Source: Rapana venosa (lineage: Eukaryota; Mollusca; Gastropoda; Neogastropoda; Muricidae). From it: a stretch of DNA of 64,000 nucleotides. Below the pieces are notes generated by a model that was not told the DNA's origin, did not search any database, and worked only from the letters and a program-made list of their open reading frames with translations. Where the stretch lies: positions 52,361,971 to 52,425,970 of the forward strand of contig CM054155.1 in NCBI GenBank assembly GCA_028751875.1, given 5' to 3'. A program made the translations under genes and the position numbers. This document shows positions 29,887 to 43,975 of the stretch, piece after piece (within the stretch, counting starts at the first letter, position 1; every line of letters starts with the position of its first letter).

Positions 29887-30053
29887 AAACTTAAGTTAGG
29901 CAGAGTTAGATGATATGCAAAATACGATACTACGAACTTTGGCACTAGTTTATTCTGATAATATAAGTCATTATAAATGTAGTTACTGTCTGAATGGTGC
30001 GATAAGCAAATAATACCACAGGGGAAGAGTTAGAAATGTTTGTATACATACAA

Positions 30054-33000
30054 GGTCAGGTCAGTCAGAGAAGTTCTCTGCTACTGCTACTGGTATCCAT
30101 GTAACCCAGTACAACCTGTCGCATGTGGGGGAGGAAACCCCAATAGAAAAAACCCAAAACATATGGAGACTTGGAGAGGAGATTGGCGCCACCAAGGAAT
30201 ATCCTAAGCCCACAGAAAAAACATGAAAGACAAATGCAAAGCCGAAATGATACCGATCGGTCGAGGCCCGGTTACCAACGACCGCGCTTTCCATTGATCA
30301 ACACCAGGGTGGAAGTGACAAGTCAGCTACTGGAGTTAAAACATTACTTAAGCTCCCTAGAGAACAAATCACACCATTGGTACATGAACGTCCGTACACT
30401 CTAACCAGTGCGAAAAATCACAAGAACTAGAGTATGAGCTTAGCCGAATAAATGGGACATTATTGGACTAGGAAAGTGAGATGGCAGGATTTGGTGAGAC
30501 ATTGACTGAAGAAGCAACAAGATCTGGTACAGTGGCCAAGAGAAACATCACAACATGGAGTGCATTTATTGTCAGACAGGAAGTGGTGGGTGCATTATCA
30601 GCTGTACATCCGGCTTCCAGCAGGATTATCAGCATCCGGGTGTCGGCCAAGCCCAAGAACATCACCATCATACAAACTATGCACCATCATCTGACCATAC
30701 AGATAAGAAGTAGAAGAATTTTATGAAGACTGTGAAGTGACCATTAAGAAAATACCCAAGAAGGACATCATCATCATCCAAGGGGATTTTAACGCCAAAG
30801 TAAGGTCCTGACTCTACAACCATGGGCCGAACAGTTGGTCAGTTTGGAACTGGGGAGACCAACGACAGGGACTACGTCTGCTGGAGTTTGCCTGCACCCA
30901 CAGACTTACCATTGCCAATATCCCTCTATCCCCACAAGCAGTCAAGGAGACAACCTGGCATGCGCCAAACGGCAAGATCCATAACCAAATAGATTTTATC
31001 TTAACACCACGGCGCTTCAAATCCAGCATCAACAGAGCCAGAACAAGAACATACCCTGGAGCTGACATAGCAGCGACCACGACCTTGTGCTGCCTGGTAT
31101 TCAAAATGAAGCGAAGAAAAACAAACAGCCTGCAAACCCACGTATCAAATTTGACGTGGACAAACTGAAAAGATCCAGATGTCGAGGAGTCTTCCAAGCT
31201 AAGCTTGGCGACGTTTTGCGGCATTAACCCTCCTGGACAATGACATCAATGACCTCACCAACAACTTCAATGAGCAGTCCGAGAAACAGCAGAGGATGTA
31301 CTCGTTGTCAGAGAAATAAACACCAGCCAGGACTACCAATGACATCTTGGACCTCTGCGATACAAGAAGAGCACTGAAAACCAACCAGGTCTTCCAACCC
31401 TAAAGAATACCGGGAGGCCAACAATCTCGTGAAGAAGTCAATGTTAAAGGCCAAGAGAATGGATCATGATCAATGTGATGAGATCGAAAAAACATGAAAG
31501 TGGGCAACGTAAAAAGGCATTACGACACCCTGAAGAAACTCACAAAACCACTTCAAACCAAATCATCAGTCATTGAAGACAGCTCCGGAAACCTCCTCAC
31601 AGAAAGCTCAGCTGCATTGAACAGTGGTCTGAATATTTCAAAACTGTACAACTACCCAATACAACCTGACAAGAGCATAATAGAAGAGAAAGCAGCAACA
31701 TCAAGAGCACCCTCGCCATTACCTATACTGAGGAAAGAAGTGGAAGAAGCCATCCGCAGCTTACCAGTAGGAAAGTCCCCAGGAGCAGACAATATACCAG
31801 CAGAGCTGCTCAAGCATGGTGGCGAAACAGTCATCACATATGTTACAGCTATCTGTCAGAAGATTTGGAGACAAAACAGTGGCCAACAGAATGGACACAA
31901 TCCTCATCATACCTCTGCCCAAGAAGGGGAATTTACGCCAATGCCAAAACTATAGAACAATCAGCCTCATCAGCCACGCCAGCAAGATCATGCTCAAAGT
32001 TATTTTGAATCGACTCAAGAAGGAGGCAGAAGAACACCTTGCAGAGGAACAAGCGGGTTCAGGGCAGGCAGGAGCACAATCGAACAGATTTTTAACTGCC
32101 ACATCATGATGGAAAAACATCTCCAACATCAGAGAGACCTGTTCCACAACTTCATCGACTTCAAGAAGGCTTTTGACAGAGTATGGCACGAAGGCCTGTG
32201 GCAGGTCCTCAGAATGTTTGGCATTGAAGAAGGACTAGTGCAATCCATCCAAGCACTATACAACACTGCAAGCAGTGCAGTCGTTCTGAACAATCAGGTC
32301 GGAGACTACTTCAAAACCACAGTTGGGGTCCGACAAGGATGCCTGTTTATCTCCAGTCCTGTTCAATCTGTTCTTGGAAAACATCATGAGAGACCCTCCA
32401 TGACTTCCACTCTACCATCTCCATTGGCGGTAGACCCTCAACAACTTACGGTTTGCCGATGACATTGACCTCATGGGCGGAAGTAACGCAGAGCTGCAAG
32501 ATCTTACGACCAGACTGAGAACAGAGCTGGAGCATATGGATGGAGGTGAGCTCGGAGAAAAGTAAAGTACTTGTGAACAGCACGAGCAATGCCACCGCTA
32601 AAATTTACATGAACGGCCAACAACTGGAGGAGGTAGATGCTTTTAAATACCTCGGCGCTACACTCACAAAGGACGGGCGATCGACGACAGAAATCAAAGT
32701 CAGAATAGCCATGGCAACATCTTCCATGACAAAACTCACCACCATATGGAAAAGTAAAGAGATCAGTTTCCCAATCAAACTAAAAGCTCTACAAAGCCCT
32801 AATTCAGTCAATCCTGCTGTCGGAAGTGAAACCTGGACATTGACTGCTGAAACAGCAAAGCGAATCCAGTCATTCGAAACAAAATGCCATAGAAAACTAC
32901 TGGGCATATCTTGGAGAGAACGAAAGACCAATGAATTTGTCAAGAGTCAAATAACACAGCTGGCAGGTCCACAGGAACCCTTCTCACCATCGTCAATGAA

Positions 33001-33262
33001 GAAAAAGCTGACATGGTTCGGCCACGTCACCCGCCACAACACTCTGCCCAAAACAGTCCTGCAGGGAACACTCGAAGGTGGCAGAAGGAGGGAAGACAGA
33101 ACAAGTTATGGATGGACAACATCAGAAATGGACCAGGATGAATGACTCGGCACTACTGCGCAGAGCCGAGGACCGAGATGGATGGAGGAGGCTTACCACG
33201 GCATCGTCTTTCATGTCTCCCCCACGACCGCCAAGGTCACGGGTCTGATGATGATGATGATA
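30054..33262 (+). mobile_element. RTE-like LINE copy 3 (near full length, decayed)
   Basis: The leader GGTCAGGTCAGTCAGAGAAG with ACTGGTATCCATGTAACCCA is followed by the endonuclease, with NVRTL near 30388, a broken IQGDFNAK region near 30777, and FKSSINRARTRTYPGADI near 31017-31070. The RT (31494-33145) contains SPGADNIPAELLKHGGE, FIDFKKAFDRVWHEGLW near 32150 and GVRQGCL near 32326, where a frameshift follows. LRFADDIDL is seen near 32450, and KLTWFGHVTRHNTLPKTVLQ near 33005. It ends in a (GAT)n tail (33247-33262). It has the normal sense order, unlike copies 1 and 2. Confidence 0.85.
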
Positions 33263-33429
33263 CATACAAGTGTAAAATCACAATTGACTATCGATATTTT
33301 AATGTATCCCCCATGCTTTCATTTTCATTGCTATGGATGATAAACTTATCCCAGCTTTCATTTTTATTACATCACAACCGTCCCCTTGCCTGGTTTTGGC
33401 CCAAACCGATGTGACATAAACCATTCGAT

Positions 33430-33500
33430 TAAGTTCTCTCTGTCTTTCTGTTTGTCTGTCTCTTTCTGTCTCTGTTCTCCATCTCTCTTCTCTGTCTGAC

Positions 33501-33536
<36 letters not shown>

Positions 33537-33592
33537 CTCTCTCACATCTCCCTCCTCTCTCCTCCTCTCATCTCTCTCCTCTCTCATCCTGA
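33430..33592. repeat. (CT)n/(CTGT)n repeat
   Basis: CTGTCTGT core (33490-33535) flanked by CT-rich tracts. It lies directly after the donor of the candidate mini-exon at 33594. Confidence 0.9.
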
Positions 33593-33593
33593 C

Positions 33594-33645
33594 CACAAGC
33601 CCCTCTTTCAGGGTAGTACCCTTTGTACACTGGCAGGTTCTGTCT
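33594..33645 (-). CDS. Possible EB-module second-half mini-exon (frameshifted)
   Basis: Before a TGTG|GTCAGG donor the minus strand reads GYYPERGACG, the usual end of this module (compare SIQNGARCG in the exon at 13009). Just upstream, in the next frame, it reads TCQCTKG, the expected CxCxxG. One extra base in the AAAGGG run would join them. The downstream (CT)n tract resembles the surroundings of the other exons. The acceptor is unclear. It could be a decayed exon, a sequencing deletion or chance. Confidence 0.28.
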
Positions 33646-33659
33646 CGCGTGAGAGCCTG

Positions 33660-33902
33660 CCACACAGTCTGTCATCTCTGCAGGAGCTCCGTCTTTTCTG
33701 CCAAAGACACCAACAACACCATCAAAAGAAACTATCTCTAGCTCTGCTCAATCCCGTGACAGGTTGACCTTGTCAGGGGATCCGTCTAATTTGTTCAATT
33801 AACCAGTTAATGAGTGTGAATTAGTGCAGTGAAATGTTTAATGTTCTTGCTTAAATCACTCTGTACATTGTGGTGTACTTTGAATAATTTTATCCAGTTC
33901 AA

Positions 33903-33939
<37 letters not shown>

Positions 33940-34400
33940 TATATAAAAATATATTTTATATAATATATATATACAAATTTCTTCAACTTTTTCACTTCCG
34001 AGTGTCAGTCATGTAAAATCAGTCATGTCACCCTGATCTTCAGGCAAAGGGTAGTGCAGTGTATGATTTGGAAAGGAGCGAGATTTGCACGGTTTTCACT
34101 GAGTGAAGACTTCTGCTGTCAGCTGCTGCAGTGGGAAATGTCTCAGTGTAAGGTGGACTTCTGTGAATACCGCTGATTCTCCGCAAGTTTGTGTGTTCTG
34201 TGTACGCAGTGCAGGAGTTTCTCTTTGCCTGCTTTTCCCCGAAAGTCTATGATACGACGCGGGTGCCATGGCTCTGAGTAGTATTAACTTTGTATTGTGT
34301 ATGGCGATGTCTGAGTCTAGCATCTCTCAATAGTTCGCAACACCATCCCAAAAACGTAAACAGACTGTATTGTCTTTCAGAGACTCAAGTACTGCTAGTA
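33660..34400. other. Unassigned DNA with (AT)n tract
   Basis: Contains a TA dinucleotide tract at 33905-33975. No coding or repeat family was recognised in the rest. Confidence 0.5.
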
Positions 34401-34429
34401 ACAAATTACAGCCTGAGAAAAAATAACTG

Positions 34430-35010
34430 TTTTTTCTGCTCTGGACTCATTTCAGGAGGAAGAAGAAAATATTTTCGAAGAAAGTGAGGAAATAAACTAT
34501 GACACAATGTCAGAAAAAATCACCTTTGCCAAAATTATGAAACCTTTGGACAGTCTGGCTACAAAGGACGATATTTGGCAGCTTAGATCTGAGGCAAAGA
34601 AGATAGCGTGTGAATTAGAAAAGAGAATGGCAAAAGTAGAAAGTGTGTGGCTTGAAGTCACTAATAAAATGGACAGAGTAATCAAAGAACTCTAAGCTTA
34701 AAGAGAAGCTAAAGGAGCAGGAAGAAAAACTACTTAAAGTGAAGAGTGATCAAAATGATTTACAGCAGTACAATTGCGGAATGAACGTTATAGTGTATAC
34801 TGTAAAGAAGAAGGTGGGGGAGACTACTGCTGACTGTGTAAAGGCCTGTCGTCAGATATTCACAAAATTAATCGGATGTCAACAATCGAGGACGATCTAG
34901 AGGTGGTGCACAGGTCAGGAGCTAATACAAAAGGAAAGCCACATCCCCTTATTGTACGATTTCAGTATCAGACATTTAAAGACAATGTGTTTTTACAAAA
35001 GGAGTCTTAA
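34430..35010 (+). mobile_element. LINE ORF1-like fragment (coiled coil + RNA-binding)
   Basis: The plus strand reads IMKPLDSLATKDDIWQLRSE, a heptad-rich helix (34507-34695), then KEKLKEQEEKLLKVKSDQND, CGMNVIVYTVKKKVGETTAD near 34780-34840, DDLEVVHRSGANTKGKPHPL near 34890-34945 and IVRFQYQTFKDNVF. This order (coiled coil, NxIVY strand, DIExxHR, HPLIVRF) is that of L1/Tx1-type ORF1 proteins. It contains frame breaks and is unattached to an RT; the nearest Tx1-like RT starts at 38440. Confidence 0.6.
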
Positions 35011-35472
35011 GGTATAATTGGGTCAAATTGAGTTGTTATATTTTCTGAAATCTACAGATCATTACCTTTCTTTTGATGTATGATACATTATTCTACCTAT
35101 AAAACTGACAAAGTTATGGGTGTTTGAAATGGGTGACACAGCGATTTCATATTCTGAGAAAATCGGGTTTAAAGTTTTTCACCACTCTAGCTAACTAACA
35201 CCTTAGCAACGGGTACTTCTATTCAACTGATGATGGCCAAATTGGGCACGGTGTTAAAACATACCATTTCACAGCATAAGACAAAAAGTCATGTATATAT
35301 TGACTGTCATTGCTGTGATATTTAGCTCACAACAAACCCCCCCCCCCCTGGGACACAGAGACTGCATGTATAAACAATAGAGTACTCATTCATTTTCGAA
35401 TTTCCTTAAATCAAAACAATCAAAGAAACACACACACACACACACACACAACACACACACACACACACAGAC

Positions 35473-35549
<77 letters not shown>

Positions 35550-37530
35550 TTACTTATTCATTACCATTGAAAGAAAATGATCTTTAAAAATAGAGGAGAA
35601 AAACCACACACACACACACACACCACACACACACACACGCACGGGTGCGCTGCGTGCGCGTGTGCGTGCGGGAAGGATTTTAAAAAAAGCTGTGTAAACT
35701 TAATCTTTTACTCTCAATAAAGATCATTTTGACTTGATCATTTTCACACACCACACACACACACACACACACAACACACACACACACACAACACACACAC
35801 ACACACACACTAGTTCATTCAGTTTAACAAAAACAACCACAACCACACACACACATATGACAGTCAAGTAAGTTTAAAACAGCTCCCACATTTTCTCATG
35901 TCATGCACTGACAGCTGAAATGCTAAAAGTCTCCCCAGTAGTGTCATCTGAACAGTCTAGATCTGTAGCTTTGATCTGTATGCATACCCATGTTTATTAA
36001 CATTGCATGCAGGTACCAGTGCTTCCTAAATCTAACCTTGAACCCTAACACACAGATCGTGGTTAATTTCATTCAAGCTGGGCAAGTTACTTGGGGTTTT
36101 CATCACAATCAGGATCGTTTGATGTGTTTGTCTTCACAACAAGATGCAGCAGAATATTTGGTAAACAATACACCTGGTTTTTACTGATCTGCTATTGGCA
36201 GAGTGGAAGATCAGCTAGAAATGAGCAAAAATGCCCATTATTCTTTGCAAACAGCAAAGTTTCCCAGCCATGCGTTCCTCAAAATAGAACAGAGATGTCC
36301 CCTGTGAAACCCATCCCAACCAGTCATAGACTAGCTGCCTGTTGGTTACTACAGGTGGTGTGCGTCCTCAACTCTCATTGGTCGATCTTCTCGAGCTTTC
36401 AGGTTTTGTTTATACCTAAATAACTCGAAGCAGTATTTCTGATTGGTTAGATTTCACGTAAAGGCTGCGTGAAATGGAAAATATAGATCACAGCCTTTCC
36501 AATGGTGTACGACATGTGTGGGGCCCTGTCATGTGTAAGGATAAGGAGATGACTGAAATCAAGGTAGTACTGATCGAGGACACTGGAAAACTGCTGTAGG
36601 GTGGGTCGATAAAAACTGTTTAAAAACACACTTTTAAATCAAATCTAACCTTTTCAAACATAATTATAGATAGGAGATTTAATGGCTACAGATTCCATTT
36701 TTGATTAAAAGTCAAAATTGGCAAAGTGGACGGCACCTTCCCTTTTTTGGGCCTCTCTCGTTTTCACTGTGTTGGAGTTAAGACTCATTTCGTAAAAACG
36801 GGTCACAAATCTGTTTTAGTGTATCAATCGATATCAGCATGAGGCAAAACAAATAAACAAATCGAATGATGCCTGAACAATGCCCGTGAGAAATAATATA
36901 AAAAAGGTAATGAAATACATGAAAAAATGTTGTATACATTTTATAAGAAGTTGGACTCATGAAGGAAGAGAAAAATGATACTGTACACAAAAAAGAGTTT
37001 AGCAATCACTATTTACTATTCCTGGCATGTCTTGTTTTCCTTCTCCACTCGTTATTGTCCACACTGAGGGTGCCCTTTTCATGGGTAAAATATGTGTCCT
37101 GGGTGTGATGGGTCTGTACAGTGTTTTATTTTAGGTGAAAGTATTGGGTTTACAATATTTTGTTGCATGCTAACACTGTATCAGTCTTCTATGCTGCAAA
37201 ACATGATGGAGAGAGCAATTGAAATTATCCTATGAACTGCCAGAGCCTTGCAGATGCACAGAAGAGATGGGATATCTTTCATTATTTAAGAAAAAACAAA
37301 TTGTTTTATTTTCCTACTACAAGATACCCATACTGACCCCAAAATGGAACGATATATCCGTTCTGAATGGGGCTACAAGTATTATTTTGCTTCTGAAAAT
37401 TCAAAAGGTATGGCCATCCTCTTTAATAACAATTTTGAATTCCAAGTGAAAAAGTCTATACAGATTCTGATGGTACCTATATATATTTGTGTAGGCTTAC
37501 ATTATAAATAAAGACTGACGTCCAACACCT
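35011..37530. other. Unassigned DNA with (CA)n clusters
   Basis: CA tracts at 35428-35547, 35606-35640, 35748-35811 and 35847-35856, with repeated CACACCACAC or ACAACAC slips and short unique spacers. From 35860 to 37530 nothing recognisable was found. The 110-residue plus frame at 36091-36423 has no domain features. Confidence 0.55.
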
Positions 37531-37534
37531 TAGT

Positions 37535-38295
37535 CTTTTAATCCGTCTTCAGCATGACAGTCATGGTGCCAGACTTGCTACTATCAATTACAGTGCATAA
37601 GCACAATTCACAAGTATCTGTCTACTAGCAACATCCAAACTTGTCACATGATTCATTCTTTCTGGTCTGGACTACTGCAATTCTCTCTTGGCTGGTTTAC
37701 CAGCTTCATCGAACCACTCCTTCAACGCAAACAAAACTCTGCAGCTCGATTAGTCCTTAGAAAGAAAAGATCTGAACACTTCTCTCCTCTTTTGCAATCT
37801 CTTCACTGGCTGCCTGTCTCACAAAGAATACAGTAGAAGATTATTACCCTCTGTTTCAAATGTCTCCACAAATCTGCACCCTCTAATCTCTGTAACTGTC
37901 CTCACCTGTACACTCTGTCCCATTCCCATTGTTCAGCTGCAGATACGTTGTGCTTTCGAACACTAGATTGAAACAAACCATTGTTGGCCATCGCTCTTTT
38001 TTTGTTTCTGGTTTGTCTACATGGAACAACCTCCCTCTCCCACTTTGCCAAAAGCCTTCATTTCATACTTTCAAATCTGGCCTTAAAACACACTTATTTT
38101 CTACTTGAGATCTTCCCCATTATATGTTCCTACTTTTCAATAGCTATCTTCACCTTCACCACCCCACCTAAGCATATTGTGTGTATAAATTTGATATTTG
38201 TTTATCCTGATATTTGTGGATGCATGTGAATGATTTGGATGCAAGCGCTTTGATTAGTTTACTTTACAAGATTCAGCGCTATATAAATCCCAGTA

Positions 38296-38335
<40 letters not shown>

Positions 38336-38362
38336 TTATTATTTTATTTTTTTATATTTATA

Positions 38363-38419
<57 letters not shown>

Positions 38420-38420
38420 C
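37535..38420 (+). mobile_element. L2-like LINE copy E, 3' part
   Basis: The plus strand reads SAARLVLRKKRSEHFSPLLQ, then SLHWLPVSQRIQ (37740-37836), and later the SFCFWSVYMEQPPSPTLPKA-type end. The terminal motif CAAGCGCTTTGATTAGTTTA with GCGCTATATAAATCCCAG lies at 38240-38295, and an (ATT)n tail follows to 38420. Only the C-terminal quarter of the RT protein is present. Confidence 0.8.
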
Positions 38421-38439
38421 AATTGTGCTTAGATGTTTT

Positions 38440-41092
38440 ACCTGTGAAAATAAGATGAAAAACAATTTCATTTGCCAAAATGAAAAAGCATGTAGACCGC
38501 AGAAACTATTTAGAAAACAGTAATGAACATCTTGAAAGGAAACTCTTTCTGACCAAACAAGGGACTAGATAACTTAACAATGACAAAGAGAAATTTGTTA
38601 AAACTAGAGAGAAATAAATAGAAGGGGTCTTACTAGTTCTTGAGCAAGATGGGTGGTGGAAGGGGAAAAGGTAACAAAATATTTTTCTAGTCTTGAAAAA
38701 CGTAATTGTATTAGTAAACACATGAACAAATTAAGGCCATCAAATGGTAATGTAACATCAGATCATGAAAAGATTGTTAAAGAAGTACAGGGTTGTTATG
38801 AAAATCTGTATGCAAGGAAGCACGTAGATGAGTGTGAAATATCAGATTTAGTAGTAAATATCCCTAAACTCACTTGATTTAGAGAAATTTCACTAAGATG
38901 GTGAAATATCCATGGAAGAAGCTACACAGGCAGTGAAAAATATGAAAAACAATATAAGTCCTGGGTCAGATAGATTTACTGTTTAATTTTTTTTTAATTC
39001 TGTAAATAGGTTGGTCCTTTTGTGTTCGGAAAGGTGAGCTTTCAGCATCACAAAACGAAAGTATTATTATTTGCATTCCAAAAGGGGATAAAGCAAAGGA
39101 ATTTATTAAGAACTGAAGACCTGTTTCACCCTTAAATATTGTGTACAAAATTGGATCTGCAAGCATTGCAAATAGAATAAAACTATATTACCTTCTCTTA
39201 TTAATGTAGATCAAACAGGATTTATAAGAAATAGATTTATAGGAAACAACATTCGACTTATTTATGATATGACTTCGTATTTAAACCTTGATTTTGAGAC
39301 AGCCTTTGAATCTACTGACTGATCATTTATGTCCAAAGTCTCTTCTGCTTTTGGTTTTGGCCAAGATTTCTCTCAGTGGATATCTGTTTTCTACAAAAAT
39401 ATCAAATCATCTGTCCTGATGTCACAGTGGTTTTCCATCTCAAGAGGTTGCTGACAGGGGGATCCAATATCACCATATCTGTTATTTTGTGTCTGGAAAC
39501 CCTTGGCATAATGGCCAGACAAGATGAAAAGATAAAAAGCATTAAGATAGGAGAAACCAAGCATAAAATCTCACAATATGCAAATGACACTGAGCTGTTC
39601 TTATATGGAACTATAGAAACATTTAAAGAAGCAGTTAACATTCTTGATACATTTGGGAATAAGTCTGTCCTGTACTTGAATGCAATCAAGACTCTGGCTG
39701 TGTGGCTTGGAAGACAAAAGAACTCACCAAAACGTTACAGTCCTCATTTAGACATGCAGTGGAATCCTCTAGATATAAATATAATAGGAATATGGCTCTC
39801 CAACATCTCAAAGGAATGTGAAGAGTTTAATCTGAAAGAAAAATCTAATTATTGCTTAATGACAAACTACTCCTCTAGGAAGATTTGCTATTCTCAAATC
39901 ATTTATTTGATCCAAGATTGTATTTTTGAACCAGTTTGTATGAAATAACAAACAGGATAGGATTAGCAAAAAACCAGTTATTAACCCTATTCGTGAACAT
40001 GGACTTGGAATACCAGATATCAAAAGATACATTAACCCTCTAAAACCTGCTTTGGATAAGATGATTATGAAATCTAATCATAAATGGAAAAACATAGTCT
40101 TAAAATAAACCCTAACCTAGCTCAACTTGAACATCTCGTACTGGTCTCCAATGTAACAGGCAACATCAGCTAAATCACCTATGAAACAATGTCCTAAAAT
40201 CAAACAAAGAATTTGCAAAGAAGTTTCTGTATTAGCATCTAAAGAAATAATAGGAGAACCTTTTTTATAATACAGTCAGATTGCTTCATTCATAATTTGC
40301 TTCATGATAATGGTCTTTTTTTCACAGTCCAATAGTTTTATGGCAAATATAAGCTGCAGACTGATTGTATTACATACATGAGATGTGCACAAGCTGTTAA
40401 GAGTTATGAAAGAAAACATTACATATAATTATATGCAATAACATGCATTGAATTGCCCTAGAGCTCTTAAGGTTATTAGTAATATCCCAAAGGCACTTGA
40501 TTATTTTACCATATCTTCATGTGCAATGATGCAAAACCAATCTGTTGCCAAAAATAGGAAAATAAATTAAATGTGAGTGCCAAATGAAATGCAACTTTCA
40601 GAACAAATCCAGCCCATGAAAAAAGTTAAACTACCATGGTTTCAAATCAAACTTACACATAGAACATTTTCAACAAATATTGGTCTGTGCATATGAATGT
40701 AGTCCAGGCAAGCAACTACAGCTTCTGCAGGAAAGTCCAGGGTAGTATTGGCCATATGGTCTGGATTTTGATTGCATGCAATCTTTTTGGGCACAAGTGG
40801 AAAGATATATATATATATATATATATCTCTCTCTCTATATATATATCCATTTAGAAGTTAATATATATATATATCTATATATATATATATCCATTTAGAA
40901 GTTATCAACAAAATGAATACAGAAAGTACTATAGCATGCTTGAAAAATTGTGTATGTATTAATACTATACCCATGTGCATTTGTTTTTAAAAACAGGTGA
41001 GAACTAGGTTTCGAAATGATTCTTTTGATGTTGATGTTCAAATAATGCTCGTATTGTGTTCATGTGCAAAAATTGAATAAAATGTTAAAAAA
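38440..41092 (+). mobile_element. Tx1/L1-like LINE, RT to 3' end (decayed)
   Basis: The plus strand reads VEGEKVTKYFSSLEKRNCIS, then KVEGEK-type linker residues from 38653 and YENLYARK near 38797. A broken RQGDPIS region lies near 39440 and KISQYANDTELFLYGTIETF near 39565-39620, where the YADD box has become YAND. WNPLDINIIGIWLSN lies near 39760. The terminal zinc-knuckle-like SNYSFCRK...HMVW...CNLFGHKWKD is at 40700-40805. An (AT)n tract (40806-40880) with a duplicated CATTTAGAAGTTA follows, and an A-rich end at about 41065-41092. It is inactive. Confidence 0.72.
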
Positions 41093-41324
41093 ACACACAC
41101 TATATTCCTGAAGCCTGAAGGTGGCTGCCTTTAATGGTGGGTAAAAACGGTGGCAAAACAAACTCTCATCATTGGTGAATATTGGAGCTCTAGCCAAAGA
41201 ACAGGGATGTGGGGGTGGGGGTGGGGATACTGACTGTGGTTCATAAATGTTTTCTACCTGGTGCAATCCCAATTTGTTTTGGACATGAATATTTGATGTA
41301 TACAATGAATCTTTCTACAAAGTG

Positions 41325-42890
41325 AGCTGCACAATTTCGTTTGTCAAGAGAGAAGGCAGATTTTCAGGAGAAACACTGCTGTGAATCTGAGAGTCATCTG
41401 CGTACAAATGATGGTTGATCTGATGATGGTTTATTATATGTGACAGTGGAGCAGTGTAGAGAGTGAAAAGAACAGGGCCCAGAACTGATCCCTGCGGACT
41501 CTCCCATTCCACTTTGAAAGGAATTGATTGACTCTTGTTTACTGTAACTGTCTGGAATCGGTCAGTATGAACTTAACTAGATAAGGGCTGTACCAGTAAC
41601 ACCAAACGTTTTTTGAAGACAGGAGAAAAGAATTTAATAGCCTATAGTGTTGAAAGCTGCCGATAAGTCGAACAAAGTGAGAAGAGAGATTTTCCCTGAG
41701 TCAGAATTAGTAGAAGCATGTTTAAAGTGGGGACTAGGGTGGTATTGGTGCTGTGGTTGACGCAAAAGGCAGACTGAAACGCAAGAATAAGACTGTTGAA
41801 GAGGAGGTTGTTGTTGAGCTGTTTTAGAGCTACTTTTTCAACGACTTTAGAGATCAAAGGTAGGTTGGAAACAGGTCTATAATTCTACAGAATGTTGGGG
41901 TCAAGGTCATGCCTTTTGAGTAGAAGTGTGACTATAGCAGTTCTGAGAGCTGATGGAACATTTCCTGAAACAAGAGATGTGTTTACTATTTTTGTGAAGG
42001 CAGGTATAAGTTGTGGTAGGCTTTGTGCAAAAAGGGACCCAGGTATGGGATTGAGATCACATGATTTAATAGTCATTTAGTTCAGAATTGTCTTGATTTC
42101 TTTCTCGCTTTTGGATGAAAGAAAAAAAAGAGGAGTGCCAGAGAAAAGGGGATCAGGAAGTGCAGGCTGGAAAGGAGTCTGATCCAGTCTGGAGCCGATG
42201 TTGCGAACTTTTGTCAGATAGAGGTAAGTTCAGAGTTGTGGATGGAATGCAGAGGGCTTGCCTTCTCAAATCCAAGAAGATTAGACGTGAGGGAAAAGAG
42301 AGAGTTCATGGACGTGGCATCAAGAACTTGAGCAGAGAAATGCTTTGTTTTTGCTCAATGAATTTAAGATTTGACTTTATTTATTTGTTTTCGAATGAGC
42401 TGATTGTTGATTTCGGGTTTGGGTTTTCGCACTGTCTCTCTAGTTGCCTGCGTTTGCGCTTCGCAACCAGGATGTCATGGGTGTACCATGGCGCACATGG
42501 CCTATCAGGCAGGAGATGGTCAATGGGAGGTGCATACTCATCAAGCAGTTGGCTGACAACAGTTGTGTAGTATCTAGAGGGTCAATGTTGTCAGAGGTTA
42601 GTGAAAAGCGTTTGGCAACTTGTGTAGTGAGTTTGAATATCTATTGCCTTGAGATTGTGACGGATGACGCCCTTCTTTTTTCTGATAGGCTTTGCAATAT
42701 TGAGGAAGAAAAGAATGCGGAATGATCAGAAATTAGTTCATCAGTGATAGATACAGAAGAGACCAGATCTTGTGAAACATTGGTAATAAGCCAGTCCAAA
42801 TTGTGCCCTGATCTGTGCGTTTCTTTGTGTACCAGCTGGTAAAGAGAGTGGTTTGACAAAAAGAGAGAAAAGAAGTGTGTGTGTGTTTAA
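41325..42890 (-). mobile_element. L2-like LINE copy F (both ends truncated)
   Basis: Minus-strand L2. Endonuclease C-terminus near 42680-42850 (THRSGHNLDWLITN, SVSITDELISDHSAFF), then the linker and RT start MTIKSCDLNPIPGSLFAQS (41885-42076 frame). AFQSAFCVNHSTNTTLVPTL follows in 41642-41857, then the palm with ESPQGSVLGPVLFTLYTAPL and intact YADDSQI (41315-41512 frame). It stops at about 41325, before the thumb, so it lacks a 3' end. This is unusual for a LINE and points to a later deletion. Confidence 0.82.
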
Positions 42891-43890
<1,000 letters not shown>

Positions 43891-43894
43891 TCAC

Positions 43895-43975
43895 TGCATC
43901 TTTTCAGGGTATCACAAGTCGTGCCTTCTCTACAACCAGCAGTGTTTTCAGAGCAGTTGTAATGAAGGTTGTAAC
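43895..43975 (-). CDS. EB/EGF-like exon (four cysteines)
   Basis: An 81-bp phase 1-1 exon: acceptor CTTTGGACAG|GT, donor GATGCA|GTGAGT. The 26 codons read YNLHYNCSENTAGCREGTTC, then DTLKRC, spacing C-x6-C-x5-C-x5-C. It is one codon shorter than the 84-bp exons. The plus strand of the same segment also has a cysteine-rich open stretch, but the minus reading has the better donor and matches the other six exons in phase and ladder. Joining codons are C|GT with 50298 and A|AA with 27959. Confidence 0.74.

Noticed and set aside
36091..36423. 110-residue plus-strand frame
   Set aside because: No domain, repeat-family or splice support; composition not distinctive.
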